DNA of 64,000 nt from Phnomibacter ginsenosidimutans. Its GTDB lineage: Bacteria; Bacteroidota; Bacteroidia; Chitinophagales; Chitinophagaceae. Each line of letters opens with the position of its first letter. Position 1 is the first letter of the stretch. Of this stretch, positions 45,041 through 53,432 are shown one piece after another. The position numbers were made by a program, and so were the translations under genes. The stretch is from positions 1,918,501 through 1,982,500 of the forward strand of contig NZ_CP046566.1 in NCBI RefSeq assembly GCF_009740285.1. The letters are read 5' to 3'. The notes under the pieces were generated by a model. It saw only the letters and a program-made list of their open reading frames with translations, had not been told where the DNA came from and ran no database searches.

Positions 45041-45084
45041 GGCGGTTACTTGCAGGGGTTATATTTGCCCCGTGAGTAACCGCC
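45041..45084. promoter_or_regulatory. Hairpin enclosing the start codon and -7 box of the FAD oxidoreductase gene
   Basis: GGCGGTTACT (45041-45050) pairs perfectly with AGTAACCGCC (45075-45084), and GGGG (45055-45058) with CCCC (45068-45071) inside. The loop contains TATATTTG (45060-45067), a perfect -7 consensus, and the GTG start (45072-45074) lies in the internal loop. Read-through RNA would fold over the start codon, while RNA begun from the internal promoter would lack the left arm. No -33 TTTG was found at the expected distance. Confidence 0.5.
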
Positions 45085-46556
45085 GTTTATCTGTTGCTAT
45101 TATTGGTGCTGGCCCAGCCGGCCTTACTGCTGCCTACTTGCTGGGAAAAGCCGGCACCGTTGATGTGCAGGTCTTTGAAGCTCATCCAACTTTGGTAGGA
45201 GGTATTTCCAGAACAGAGTCGTACAAAGGTTTTCATTTCGATATCGGCGGCCATCGTTTTTTCAGCAAGTCGAAAGAGGTAGAAGATTTTTGGACAGAAA
45301 TACTGGGCGATGAAATGCTGGAAAGACCACGCAGCAGCCGCATTTTTTTCAACCAACAATTTTTTGCGTATCCTTTGGCCGCAGGAGAAGCTTTGCGCAA
45401 ATTGGGTGTGATTGAAGCAGCCCGATGTGTGTTGAGTTATTTGCAGGCAAAAATGTTTCCGGTGGCCAATCCCAAAACTTTTGAAGATTGGGTGAGCAAC
45501 CAGTTTGGCAAACGTTTGTATCAACTCTTTTTTAAAACCTATACTGAAAAAGTGTGGGGCATTCCTTGCAGCGAAATTTCTGCTGACTGGGCGGCACAAC
45601 GCATTCAGGGGCTTTCATTGATGGCGGCCATTCGCAATGCCTTGTTTCCTCCCAAAAAGAAAAAAGGAAATGATACCGTTATCAAAACCTTGATTGATGC
45701 GTTTCGTTATCCCAAGTTTGGCCCCGGCCAAATGTGGACGGTTTGCAAACAAAAAGCCGAAGCTTTGGGCGTACAGGTACACATGAATACCGGCGTTCAA
45801 ACCATGCAGTTAAATGCCGATCAATCATCTTGGTCTTTGTTGCTGCATGATGGACAGAAAATGGATGGTTTCGATTATGTGATTTCAACAGCGGCCATTA
45901 AAGATGTGATTGGTCATCCTGCTTCATGTTTTACAAAAGCAATGCAGCAGGCGGCCAAGGTCTTGCAGTACCGCGATTTTCTGACGGTGGTACTTATTTT
46001 AAAAGATCAGCAACGCTTCAACGACAATTGGATTTACATCCACGACCCTGCGGTAAAAGTAGGCCGCATTCAACACTTTAAAAGTTGGAGCCCCTACATG
46101 GTGCCCGATGCAGATAAAGTCTGCTACGGTTTAGAATACTTCTGCTTTGAAGGAGATGGTATGTGGACTGCCACTGATGCAGATTTATGCCAAATGGCGG
46201 CGCAGGAATTGGAACACATTGGCTTGGGTAAAGCGTCAGAAGTATTGGATGCGTATGTTGTTCGTCAGCCCAAAGCATATCCGGTATACAATCAGGAATA
46301 TTTACAACAGCAGCAAATCATCCGTGATGGTTTGCAAGCCTATCCCGGTTTGATATTGGTGGGCCGCAATGGCATGCATAAATACAACAACCAAGACCAT
46401 AGCATGATGACTGCTATGCTGGCCGTTAAAAACATTTTGGCAGGTGAAAATCTGTACGATGTTTGGCAGGTAAACCAGGATGCCATTTACCACGAAAGTG
46501 GCGAACGTGGGGCAGAGGAGGGTGGCCGATTGGTACCTGTGGCTGTGCCGCATTAG
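45072..46556 (+). CDS. FAD-dependent amine-oxidase/mutase-like oxidoreductase
   Basis: A 494-residue flavoprotein starting at GTG 45072. VAIIGAGPAGLTAAYLLGKAG (about 8-28) is the dinucleotide-binding fold, followed by GGISRTESYKGFHFDIGGHRFF (about 43-64), typical of the protoporphyrinogen oxidase / UDP-galactopyranose mutase superfamily. The C-terminal FAD contact is GLILVGRNGMHKYNNQDHSM (about 430-449). Proteins of this type often serve in cell-surface glycan or lipid work; the substrate is not evident. The stop overlaps the convergent PAP2 gene by 3-4 bases. No better start exists because the nucleotide fold begins at residue 8. Confidence 0.8.
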   Translation: MSNRRLSVAIIGAGPAGLTAAYLLGKAGTVDVQVFEAHPTLVGGISRTESYKGFHFDIGGHRFFSKSKEVEDFWTEILGDEMLERPRSSRIFFNQQFFAYPLAAGEALRKLGVIEAARCVLSYLQAKMFPVANPKTFEDWVSNQFGKRLYQLFFKTYTEKVWGIPCSEISADWAAQRIQGLSLMAAIRNALFPPKKKKGNDTVIKTLIDAFRYPKFGPGQMWTVCKQKAEALGVQVHMNTGVQTMQLNADQSSWSLLLHDGQKMDGFDYVISTAAIKDVIGHPASCFTKAMQQAAKVLQYRDFLTVVLILKDQQRFNDNWIYIHDPAVKVGRIQHFKSWSPYMVPDADKVCYGLEYFCFEGDGMWTATDADLCQMAAQELEHIGLGKASEVLDAYVVRQPKAYPVYNQEYLQQQQIIRDGLQAYPGLILVGRNGMHKYNNQDHSMMTAMLAVKNILAGENLYDVWQVNQDAIYHESGERGAEEGGRLVPVAVPH

Positions 46557-47152
46557 GCATGTGTGCCCAACCCCTTTAAACCGATTTTTTTGTTGAAATA
46601 GTTGCCGGTAACCCAACCGATGGCGATGCCGACCAATGTGCCACCCATTACATCAATCGGGTAGTGAACGCCTACATATACCTGAGCATAGGCAATAGAA
46701 GCCGCCCATACATACACCCATTTAATTTTGTTACCAACAATGGGTTGTAATGTAATGGCAATAAAAGTAGCCATGGCAAAATGATTGGCTGCATGCGAGG
46801 ATGTAAAACTGTAACCACCCGAACAGTGTGTAACCCGCAGCTGCAAAAACTGCAATACATCAACGTTGTTACAGGGGCGTAATCTTTCAACACTCAGCTT
46901 AATTAACCGACTGCTCACCGTATCTGAAAGACCGATGGTAGCAATAAAGCCTGCTATCCACCAGGCACCTCTTTTTCCAAAATTAATAAGGGCAAAAGCG
47001 ATGAGAAAAATATAGAACGGATACCAAACTTCCTGGTACCGCAGCCATGGTACAACAGTATCAAACACAGGATTGCTCCAGCGTCTGTTGACGAGGTACA
47101 GCCAGTAGGCATCCAGTTTTTGTATTGCTTCAGGAAAAGCCATGCTGCGCAA
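46553..47152 (-). CDS. PAP2 (phosphatidic acid phosphatase type 2) membrane protein
   Basis: A 199-residue integral membrane phosphatase with about five to six segments. Active-site motifs are in order: KLSVERLRPCNN (KxxxxxxRP, about 85-96), YSFTSSHAANHFAMA (SxH equivalent, about 114-128) and SIAYAQVYVGVHYPIDVMGG (SRxxxxxHxxxD equivalent with the Arg replaced by Ala/Gln; His/Asp retained, about 153-172). Such enzymes dephosphorylate lipid phosphates or undecaprenyl pyrophosphate outside the membrane. ATG 47143 (MAFPEA) is an alternative start. It converges on the FAD oxidoreductase gene. Confidence 0.85.
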   Translation of the reverse strand: MRSMAFPEAIQKLDAYWLYLVNRRWSNPVFDTVVPWLRYQEVWYPFYIFLIAFALINFGKRGAWWIAGFIATIGLSDTVSSRLIKLSVERLRPCNNVDVLQFLQLRVTHCSGGYSFTSSHAANHFAMATFIAITLQPIVGNKIKWVYVWAASIAYAQVYVGVHYPIDVMGGTLVGIAIGWVTGNYFNKKIGLKGLGTHA

Positions 47153-47206
47153 ATGTCAGGACTCTGCATCAAACCACGCACAGCAAATTGAACAAAGGCT
47201 ACAGGG

Positions 47207-47599
47207 CTATTTTAACGCAGCAATCACAGCCTCCATTTTTGACTGCACAGTTTGAGCCATCGTACCAAGGGCCGGATTTTGAATGCCCTGCATAGATGCT
47301 ACAGGATCAACTGCAAAAACTTCGGTTGCTATTTCATTCAAGGCTCGTACCACAACATTGCATGGCAGCATTACACCAATGTGTGGCTCGTGTTGCAGCG
47401 CTTCGTATGCAAACCCCGGATTGCAGGCGCCGAGAATGGTATAGGGTAAAATTTCCTTACCTAATTTTTCCTGCATAGCAGCCTTCATATTGATGCTGGT
47501 AATGATGCCAAATCCTTCTTGCTTGAGAGCGGCAGTGGTAAGTGCTATTGTTTCTTCAAAAGTTTTACCCTCAATCACGGTGCTGAAATAGTAAGCCAT
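47207..47599 (-). CDS. DUF302 family protein
   Basis: A 130-residue soluble protein made of one DUF302 domain. Visible blocks: YYFSTVIEGKTFEETIALTTAALKQEGFGI (residues 3-32, described in part), LGKEILPYTILGACNPGFAYEAL with a Cys (about 49-71) and GVMLPCNVVVRAL with a second Cys (about 79-91). DUF302 proteins are small alpha/beta dimers of unknown biochemical role, sometimes linked to redox or metal stress. It starts 148 bases before the tRNA-Val 3' end and has no close partner. Confidence 0.85.
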   Translation of the reverse strand: MAYYFSTVIEGKTFEETIALTTAALKQEGFGIITSINMKAAMQEKLGKEILPYTILGACNPGFAYEALQHEPHIGVMLPCNVVVRALNEIATEVFAVDPVASMQGIQNPALGTMAQTVQSKMEAVIAALK

Positions 47600-47710
47600 A
47601 CGTTGGTTTGTTTGTGGCTAAAGCTATTTTATCGAAATAGGCTGGCAGGTAATCTATGTCACGATACAATGGCAGAATAAAACAAATTGTAGAGTGCAGT
47701 GGCAACAAAG

Positions 47711-47746
47711 AAAAAGGTCGAAACACTTTTCAGTATTTCGACCTTT
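47711..47746 (-). terminator. Terminator for tRNA-Val
   Basis: Perfect 11-bp stem AAAGGTCGAAA/TTTCGACCTTT (47713-47723 with 47736-47746) immediately 3' of the tRNA on the minus strand, followed by T-rich sequence. Confidence 0.75.
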
Positions 47747-47747
47747 G

Positions 47748-47822
47748 TGGGAGCACACGGGTTCGAACCGCGGACCCTCTGCTTGTAAGGCAGATGCTCT
47801 AAACCAGCTGAGCTATGCTCCC
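47748..47822 (-). tRNA. tRNA-Val (anticodon TAC)
   Basis: A 75-nt tRNA. GGGAGCA pairs with TGCTCCC, discriminator A, CCA not encoded. The D-arm GCTCAGCTGGTTTAGAGC is canonical, and the anticodon loop CTTACAA presents TAC (template positions 47785-47787), decoding GUA/GUG-type valine codons. T-loop GGTTCGAACCC. A consensus promoter lies 32 bases upstream. Confidence 0.95.
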
Positions 47823-47854
47823 TTTTTTGATACCCCTGTATCGTTTTGGGAGTG

Positions 47855-47884
47855 CAAAAATAGGGGTAGGATTTAATCTGCAAA
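47855..47884 (-). promoter_or_regulatory. Bacteroidota-type promoter of tRNA-Val
   Basis: Minus-strand TTTG (47881-47884), 18-base spacer, TATTTTTG (47855-47862). Spacer length and the CCCC directly before TA are identical to the tRNA-Ser promoter. Confidence 0.65.
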
Positions 47885-47911
47885 ATTTTTTTTTCTTCTT
47901 TCTCAAAAAAA

Positions 47912-48232
47912 TTAATTCGGTTGCAGTTGAGGAAGTCTATACGGTTGGCCATCAACCACATACAGCTCATCAATCTCTATGCTCCAGTACTTTGCCAAGG
48001 GCGATTTTTCCAATATCTGCAACACTTCTTTTTTAGAAGTTCCACTCATCACTATCCAGCTGCGCATACTTTCCAAACTCACCGTGTAACTATCTACAAT
48101 TCCTTTGTTGATAAGGTAATTGATATAGGTACGATGGGGTGGAACCAGCGTCATAAATTCTTCATCCATCTGAAAGTGAATGGTGACCTGATACTTCTGT
48201 TGTTGCGACTGATTTGTATTTGCTCCTTCCAT
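47912..48232 (-). CDS. Muconolactone-isomerase/YCII-like small protein
   Basis: A 106-residue soluble protein with a Gln-rich start (MEGANTNQSQQQKYQ). The rest has the alternating strand-helix pattern of a ferredoxin-like dimeric alpha/beta barrel: VTIHFQMDEEFMTLVPPHRTYINYLINKG (described in part), SYTVSLESMRSWIVMSGTSKKEVLQILEK, then YWSIEIDELYVVDG. This resembles the muconolactone isomerase or YCII group, but catalytic residues cannot be assigned. Divergent from the RsmF-like gene over an 84-base gap; real gene likely, function unknown. Confidence 0.55.
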   Translation of the reverse strand: MEGANTNQSQQQKYQVTIHFQMDEEFMTLVPPHRTYINYLINKGIVDSYTVSLESMRSWIVMSGTSKKEVLQILEKSPLAKYWSIEIDELYVVDGQPYRLPQLQPN

Positions 48233-48316
48233 AGGTTTTTTCCTTTAGATGCAGGAACCACTTCAAAGTAAGAGGTCATTTGAGATAATTTCGCTGCATT
48301 ATCATTTTTTTACAAT

Positions 48317-49688
48317 ATGCCGACGCTACCTGCTGCTTTACTCAAACAACTGACTGCTGCGCCTGGTTTTGACGAACCAGCTTTTGTAGCTGTGCATGCA
48401 GCAGCGCAGCCACCTGTGTCGGTGCGGTTGCATCCAAAGAAAATTACGCCAGAAGAAACGGAGCATTTGCCAATAGCTGCGCCTGTTTTATGGGCTGAGC
48501 AAGGCAGGTATCTTTCTGAAAGGCCTGTATTTAGTTTGGATCCTTTATGGCATGCTGGTGCTTACTATGTGCAGGAAGCCAGCAGCATGGCCATTGAACT
48601 TGCGTGGCAGCATGTGCCGCAACAACAGCCCGTCAAAGTATTGGATTTGTGTGCGGCACCTGGCGGCAAATCAACACACTTACTGTCGTTGATGAAGCCA
48701 AAAGATGTGTTGGTAACGAATGAAGTCATCAGCAGCCGCGTTAATATTTTACTGGAAAATATTACCCGCTGGGGAAATGCCAATGTGTTGGTGACGAATA
48801 ATGATCCGAAAGATTTTGGACAACTCGATGGACTGTTTGATGTGCTTTTGATTGATGCACCATGCTCTGGTAGCGGACTATTCAGAAGAGACCCGGAAGC
48901 TATTCGGGAATGGAGCGAAGACAATGTGGCTTTGTGTTGGCAGCGACAGCAACGCATCATTGCCGATGCGTGGAATGCATTGGCACCGGGCGGAATTTTC
49001 ATGTACACCACCTGTAGTTTTTCTCCAGAAGAAGATGAAGCGGTGGTAGATTGGGTGCATCAGCAATTTGATGTAGAATCGCTGGCTTGTTACTATTCCT
49101 GAATCTTCAGGCATTGTAACCAGCATGAGTGAAACAATGAATCATCCGTGTTATCGGTTTTATCCAAATCTGGTGAAAGGAGAAGGGTTTTTTATGGCCG
49201 TTTTTCAGAAAAAATCTGCGGCTGAAGCAATAACCATTTCAAGCGCAAAGCAAAAAGCCTACCGAACCATCAAAGCTGCTCAACCGCCAGCAGACGTTGC
49301 CCGTTGGGTAAAAGAAGAAGCGGATCTTCAATGGTATATGCACAAAGATGTGTGGTATGTAATGACTGCAAACACATTTGACACATTTGCGCAGTTACAA
49401 AACACTTTAAAAGTGCGGAAGGCCGGCGTGTGTGTGGGTGAAATGATGCATCAGCAATTGCAACCAGATCATGCATTGGCCATGAGCGAATGCATGAACA
49501 GCAACATTCGTTGCATCGAATTATCATTGTCCGAAGCGTTAAAATTTTTGCGTAAAGAAGCTATTGAGGTAGAAGCTGAAAAAGGCTGGCACTTGGTTTG
49601 CTTTCAACAAGTGCCATTGGGTTGGATAAAGCATTTGGGCAACCGTAGCAATAATTACTATCCCAAAGAGTGGCGATTGAGAATGTAA
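48317..49688 (+). CDS. RsmF/NSUN-type rRNA (cytosine-C5) methyltransferase, frame-disrupted
   Basis: A 456-residue SAM-dependent RNA m5C methyltransferase of the RsmB/RsmF family. SAM-binding motif I is VLDLCAAPGGKSTHLL (about 110-125), motif IV is DAPCSGSGLFRR (about 182-193) and motif VI TTCSFSPEEDEA (about 232-243) with the catalytic Cys. The C-terminal half (FYPNLVKGEGFFMAVFQK and the PUA-like end WHLVCFQQVPLGWIKHLGNR) lies in the other frame. One surplus T at 49087-49088 causes the break; removing it gives ESLAVTIPESSGIVTS, as family members read. Probably modifies 16S rRNA or tRNA. Confidence 0.88.
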
Positions 49689-49744
49689 CACAGTTTGTGC
49701 ACATGCACATAGCTTTTCATCGCAAACCAACATTTTTGCAAGCC

Positions 49745-50584
49745 ATGAAGAAAAGAATATTTTTTGTAGCTATATATCTGTTACTGCTGGGACTCCAGCT
49801 ATCTGTAGCACAGCACCGCGAAGTATTGCTGCGCAGTGGTTTGCCTGTGATTGCTTTTCGGGCAGACAGCAGCATCAATACAGAAGCGTTGCGGATTGCA
49901 TTTGGCATGTCGCCTGAGCAGTATGCGGCGCTTAATCCAATTGACACTGCTCATGCCCACCATCAGCATACCATTTTCCTGACTGTTCAATCTTTGCTCA
50001 GCGATAGCTGTGCCGATAAGCATTGTGTAGAGCTGTACTATCTGGCACAAAAAGGAGATCATTTTCAAAACCTGGCGCCTTTGTTTGGGAAGGCCAACCC
50101 GAGGGTGTTAAAGGCGTTGAATCCAACGTATGAATTGGAGTTGGAAGGCAAGCCTGTATTTGTGGGTTTCATGCCTTTGTCTTTATTGTCGCCCATTTTG
50201 GCACATGAACAGGCAAAAACACCCACGGATATTCCGCACAACATTGAGCCCAAGAAATTTCCGCCGGTGTATACAGGTGCCGGAGCTTACGCTGCAGAAT
50301 TTGCCGGCGCAGATTCCACGATGAAAGAAGGCAAGGCCCGCTACTTTAAAAGCATGGCTGGTTGGTACGATGGTAAATTTTACATACTCAGCAGTCAGTT
50401 TTCCATTGGCACAGTTGTAAAAGTGACGAACAAAAAAAATCAGCAAATGATTTTTGCGAAAGTGATAGGCGAAATGCCGGTATTTAAAAAAGGAGAATCC
50501 ATTGTGGCCCGACTCAGCAGTGCTGCCTGTGCTGCGCTGGATGTGTGGGATGAAAATGATTTTGACATTATCATCCAGCAATAA
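49745..50584 (+). CDS. LysM-like plus double-psi beta-barrel secreted protein
   Basis: A 279-residue exported protein starting at ATG 49745, with signal peptide MKKRIFFVAIYLLLLGLQLSVAQ. LRIAFGMSPEQYAALNP (about 42-58) and FQNLAPLFGKANPRVLKALNP (about 108-128) look like degenerate LysM repeats. The end, FSIGTVVKVTNKKNQQMIFAKVIGEMP through ARLSSAACAALDVW (about 218-270), matches the RlpA-type double-psi beta barrel. Such proteins bind or trim cell-wall glycan. The conserved RlpA catalytic Asp/His pair is not obvious, so a binding role is possible. Convergent with fmt, one base between stops. Confidence 0.65.
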   Translation: MKKRIFFVAIYLLLLGLQLSVAQHREVLLRSGLPVIAFRADSSINTEALRIAFGMSPEQYAALNPIDTAHAHHQHTIFLTVQSLLSDSCADKHCVELYYLAQKGDHFQNLAPLFGKANPRVLKALNPTYELELEGKPVFVGFMPLSLLSPILAHEQAKTPTDIPHNIEPKKFPPVYTGAGAYAAEFAGADSTMKEGKARYFKSMAGWYDGKFYILSSQFSIGTVVKVTNKKNQQMIFAKVIGEMPVFKKGESIVARLSSAACAALDVWDENDFDIIIQQ

Positions 50585-50585
50585 A

Positions 50586-51524
50586 TCAGGCTTGATCCAT
50601 GCGATAGCCCCGCAGGAAATCTGCTACGGCCATGCGTTTTTTTCCTTCCATTTGCAACGTCAATATGTTTACCCAACCATCAATAGCTGCATAGCGGATA
50701 TAAGTTTTTCCATCGCTGTCAATACTGCCAGGAGTTTGGTGGTGAGCTTCAGTACTGAAGCTGCTTTCAAAAACTTTCAGCATTTTGCCATGCAGTTGTG
50801 TAATGGCGCCGGGAAAAGGCGATAAGCCGCGTATCTGATTATGAATGGACGCTGCTGAATGATTCCAGTCTATCTGACAGGTTTCGGTAAAAATCTTCGG
50901 TGCATGTTTTAGTTGACCTTCATCTGTAGGTTGTGGTTGTTCGTGAATACTGCCATCAACCAAACCGGTTACAGTTTTTACCAGTAACTCTGCGCCCAAA
51001 TTTTTCATGCGGTCGTGTACTTCGCCTGCTGTTTCATTGTCACCAATGGGCATGCTGGCTTGCAACAGAATATTGCCTGTGTCGATAGCATGCTGCAATT
51101 TAAAGGTCGTTACACCGGTTGTTTTTTCACCATTGATGACAGCCCAATTGATGGGTGCCGCACCACGATATTGTGGCAGCAAACTTCCATGCACATTGAT
51201 GGTGCCCATCGGAGGCATGTTCCAAACTATTTCGGGCAACATGCGAAAGGCCACCACCACTTGCAAATCGGCTTGCAATGATTGTAATGCTTCAATGAAT
51301 TCAGGCGCCTTCAACTTCTCTGGTTGCAACACCGGCAGCCTATGTGCCACTGCATATTGCTTCACGGCACTTTCCGTCAGCTTCATGCCACGGCCGGCAG
51401 GTTTGTCTGGTGCAGTTACTACAGCCACTACGTTGAAACCCGCTTGCAGCAAAGCATCCAACGATGCAACTGCAAACGCTGGTGTGCCCATAAATACAAT
51501 TCGTGGTGTTGCTTTCTCTATCAT
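50586..51524 (-). CDS. fmt: Methionyl-tRNA formyltransferase
   Basis: A 312-residue enzyme that formylates initiator Met-tRNA using 10-formyltetrahydrofolate. IVFMGTPAFAVASLDALL (about 9-26), VVTAPDKPAGRG, and the catalytic block INVHGSLLPQYRGAAPINWA (about 108-127, Asn-His and the later Asp in HAIDTGNIL) are all present. The C-terminal OB-like domain contains IHNQIRGLSPFPGAI (about 228-242). I use ATG 51524 (MIEKATPRIVF); the longer frame start at 51560 overlaps the DUF1343 gene. Follows DUF1343 on the same strand. Confidence 0.95.
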   Translation of the reverse strand: MIEKATPRIVFMGTPAFAVASLDALLQAGFNVVAVVTAPDKPAGRGMKLTESAVKQYAVAHRLPVLQPEKLKAPEFIEALQSLQADLQVVVAFRMLPEIVWNMPPMGTINVHGSLLPQYRGAAPINWAVINGEKTTGVTTFKLQHAIDTGNILLQASMPIGDNETAGEVHDRMKNLGAELLVKTVTGLVDGSIHEQPQPTDEGQLKHAPKIFTETCQIDWNHSAASIHNQIRGLSPFPGAITQLHGKMLKVFESSFSTEAHHQTPGSIDSDGKTYIRYAAIDGWVNILTLQMEGKKRMAVADFLRGYRMDQA

Positions 51525-51552
51525 AACCTCTGCCTTTGCGGCTGCAAATGTG

Positions 51553-52842
51553 CTATTCAAAATCTTTGTAGAGCAAGTATTTTTTACGGGTGGCTTTGTA
51601 TTGCTTCAAACCGGGCTGCCAGCTCTTTCGGATTTCCGCTTCTGTTTTACCATTCATGATTTGCCACATCAAAGTATAGTTGCCAGCCAGCTTATTGAAG
51701 AAGTAATCTTGCCAGTTGGGGTTGTTCTTTTTCGGACGTAAAAAGAAACTGTCTTTGTTGGGAAACAATTTGTAGGCATCCAAAATATAACGAAGCTGTA
51801 TTTGTTTCCACTTTGGCTTGGTGATGTCTATTTTCTCGTTGCGCAAATCAAAGCCATAGCACAGGTTGTTTTGCTGGGGTGGTGTTTTGGCACCAAACAT
51901 GCTTACCGGAGTAAAACTAAAGAGTGAGTCTGGCATAGTGGGGTGACCAAATACTTGAAACGGAAATGTAGTACCACGGCCCAAACTCACATCAGTGCCT
52001 TCAAAAAAGCAGGTGCTGCTATACAGGAAAATACTTTGCATGTTGGGCAGGTTGGGGCTGGGGCGAACAGGCAGCTCGTAGTAATCGCTGTGGGTATAGT
52101 TCTGACATTTAATCACCAGCATGTGAAAGGGTGTGTCCTTCGTAGGCACCGCTTTTTTAAAGGTTTCCATCATGCTGTTGGCTTTTGGGGTAAGCCATTT
52201 TTCACCTACTAGCATTTGTGCATATTCGCCAATGGTAAGGCCATGCACAATCGGAATGGGTTGCATACCAACGTGGCTCTTGAATGGTTTTTCAAGAATA
52301 GGACCATCTACATAAAAACCATTGGGGTTGGGTCGGTCAAGAATCAACAAGGGCTTTGCATTTTCAATGCAGGCATTCATATAATCTTCCAATGAAGAGA
52401 TGTATGTATAGTAACGCATGCCCACATCCTGCACATCAAATATCATGATGTCTACATCTTTCATTTCATCGGCACTGGGGGCATACTTGCCGCCGTACAG
52501 GCTTACAATTGGAATGCCCGTAGCAGAGTCAACACTGTTGCCCACTTTTTCGCCGGCATCGGCCGTGCCTCTGAAACCATGCTCGGGTGAAAAGATTTTG
52601 ACGAGTTGTACGCCCCGCTTCAGCAGGGTATCAGCCAAATGCACTTTGTTGGGCCCCACCACCGTAGTTTGGTTGGCAAAGAGTGCCACCCGCTTGCCTT
52701 TGAGCAGGGGCAGGTACACATCCATACGGTCGGCACCGGTTTTAATGCCAGTTTTAGGTTTGTTTACTGGCTGTGCAGCCAATTGTAAGCCGCTCAACAG
52801 CAGCATCAAAAAGGTCGTAGCAAGAGCAATCAGTTTTCTCAT
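51553..52842 (-). CDS. namZ: DUF1343 / NamZ-like exo-beta-N-acetylmuramidase, secreted
   Basis: A 429-residue exported protein (signal peptide to about residue 24, LQLAAQ). It matches the DUF1343 family, whose characterised member NamZ of Tannerella forsythia is an exo-beta-N-acetylmuramidase (GH171). Blocks: GADRMDVYLPLLKGKRVALFANQTT (about 36-60, described in part), FSPEHGFRGTADAGE (about 84-98), DIMIFDVQDVGMRYYTYISSL (about 130-150) and SSTCFFEGTDVSLGRGTTFPF (about 277-297). It probably releases MurNAc from peptidoglycan fragments in the periplasm. The fmt ATG lies 29 bases after its stop. Confidence 0.88.
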   Translation of the reverse strand: MRKLIALATTFLMLLLSGLQLAAQPVNKPKTGIKTGADRMDVYLPLLKGKRVALFANQTTVVGPNKVHLADTLLKRGVQLVKIFSPEHGFRGTADAGEKVGNSVDSATGIPIVSLYGGKYAPSADEMKDVDIMIFDVQDVGMRYYTYISSLEDYMNACIENAKPLLILDRPNPNGFYVDGPILEKPFKSHVGMQPIPIVHGLTIGEYAQMLVGEKWLTPKANSMMETFKKAVPTKDTPFHMLVIKCQNYTHSDYYELPVRPSPNLPNMQSIFLYSSTCFFEGTDVSLGRGTTFPFQVFGHPTMPDSLFSFTPVSMFGAKTPPQQNNLCYGFDLRNEKIDITKPKWKQIQLRYILDAYKLFPNKDSFFLRPKKNNPNWQDYFFNKLAGNYTLMWQIMNGKTEAEIRKSWQPGLKQYKATRKKYLLYKDFE

Positions 52843-52864
52843 AGGTCTGCAAGTTGCGTAATTT

Positions 52865-52872
52865 TAGGTTTG
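52865..52872 (+). promoter_or_regulatory. Possible -7 box for the FKBP gene
   Basis: TAGGTTTG fits TAnnTTTG 49 bases before the FKBP start. I see no -33 TTTG at the right distance, so this is tentative. Confidence 0.3.
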
Positions 52873-52920
52873 CTATCACCATTTGAAAGACTACCTTGCA
52901 GCTTCATTAAATCTCACAAG

Positions 52921-53384
52921 ATGTCTGTAGTAAAAAAGGCGATGTGGTGAAGGTACACTACACCGGTACATTAACCAGCGGCGAACAGTTTGACTCTTCT
53001 GCAGGCCGTGAACCATTGGAGTTTACAGTTGGCGCTGGTCAAATGATCAAAGGGTTTGATGCCGGCGTAGAAGGCATGACTCTCGGCGGTAAAAAAACCA
53101 TTAATATTCCTGCTGCTGAAGCTTATGGCGAATGGAGCGAAGAAAATGTAATTGAATTTCCGAAGGAGCAAATTCCTGCCGAAATGCAATTGGAAATTGG
53201 TATGGAACTGATGCTGCGTGACCAAATGGGCCGCCCTGTTCCTGTAATTGTACATGCTATTGAAACCGAAGTAGTGAAGTTGGATGCCAACCATTCACTG
53301 GCAGGTAAAGAACTCGTTTTCGATATTGAACTCGTAGAGTTGAATGGCGAAAAAGGTGGCTCAAAAATTATTCTGCTCGACTAA
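52921..53384 (+). CDS. SlyD-like FKBP peptidyl-prolyl isomerase, frame-disrupted
   Basis: A 154-residue FKBP-type isomerase of the SlyD branch, in which an IF domain is inserted into the FKBP fold. VKVHYTGTLTSGEQFDSS (about 9-26), EFTVGAGQMIKGFDAGVEGM (about 33-52), the flap AYGEWSEENVIEFPKEQIP and the return strand LAGKELVFDIELVEL define it. The start ATG 52921 (MSVVKKGDVV) is out of frame because the A6 run at 52932-52937 lacks one A. With the seventh A the protein reads normally. No signal peptide, so it is a cytosolic folding helper. Divergent from DUF1343. Confidence 0.9.
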
Positions 53385-53402
53385 TCGATTCGATGATATT
53401 TT

Positions 53403-53432
53403 AAAAGCGTTGACTGGTTCAACGCTTTTTTT
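53403..53432. terminator. Bidirectional terminator between FKBP and AONS-like genes
   Basis: AAAAGCGTTGA pairs with TCAACGCTTTT (53403-53413 with 53419-53429), loop CTGGT, followed by further T. It lies between two convergent genes and can serve both. Confidence 0.8.
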
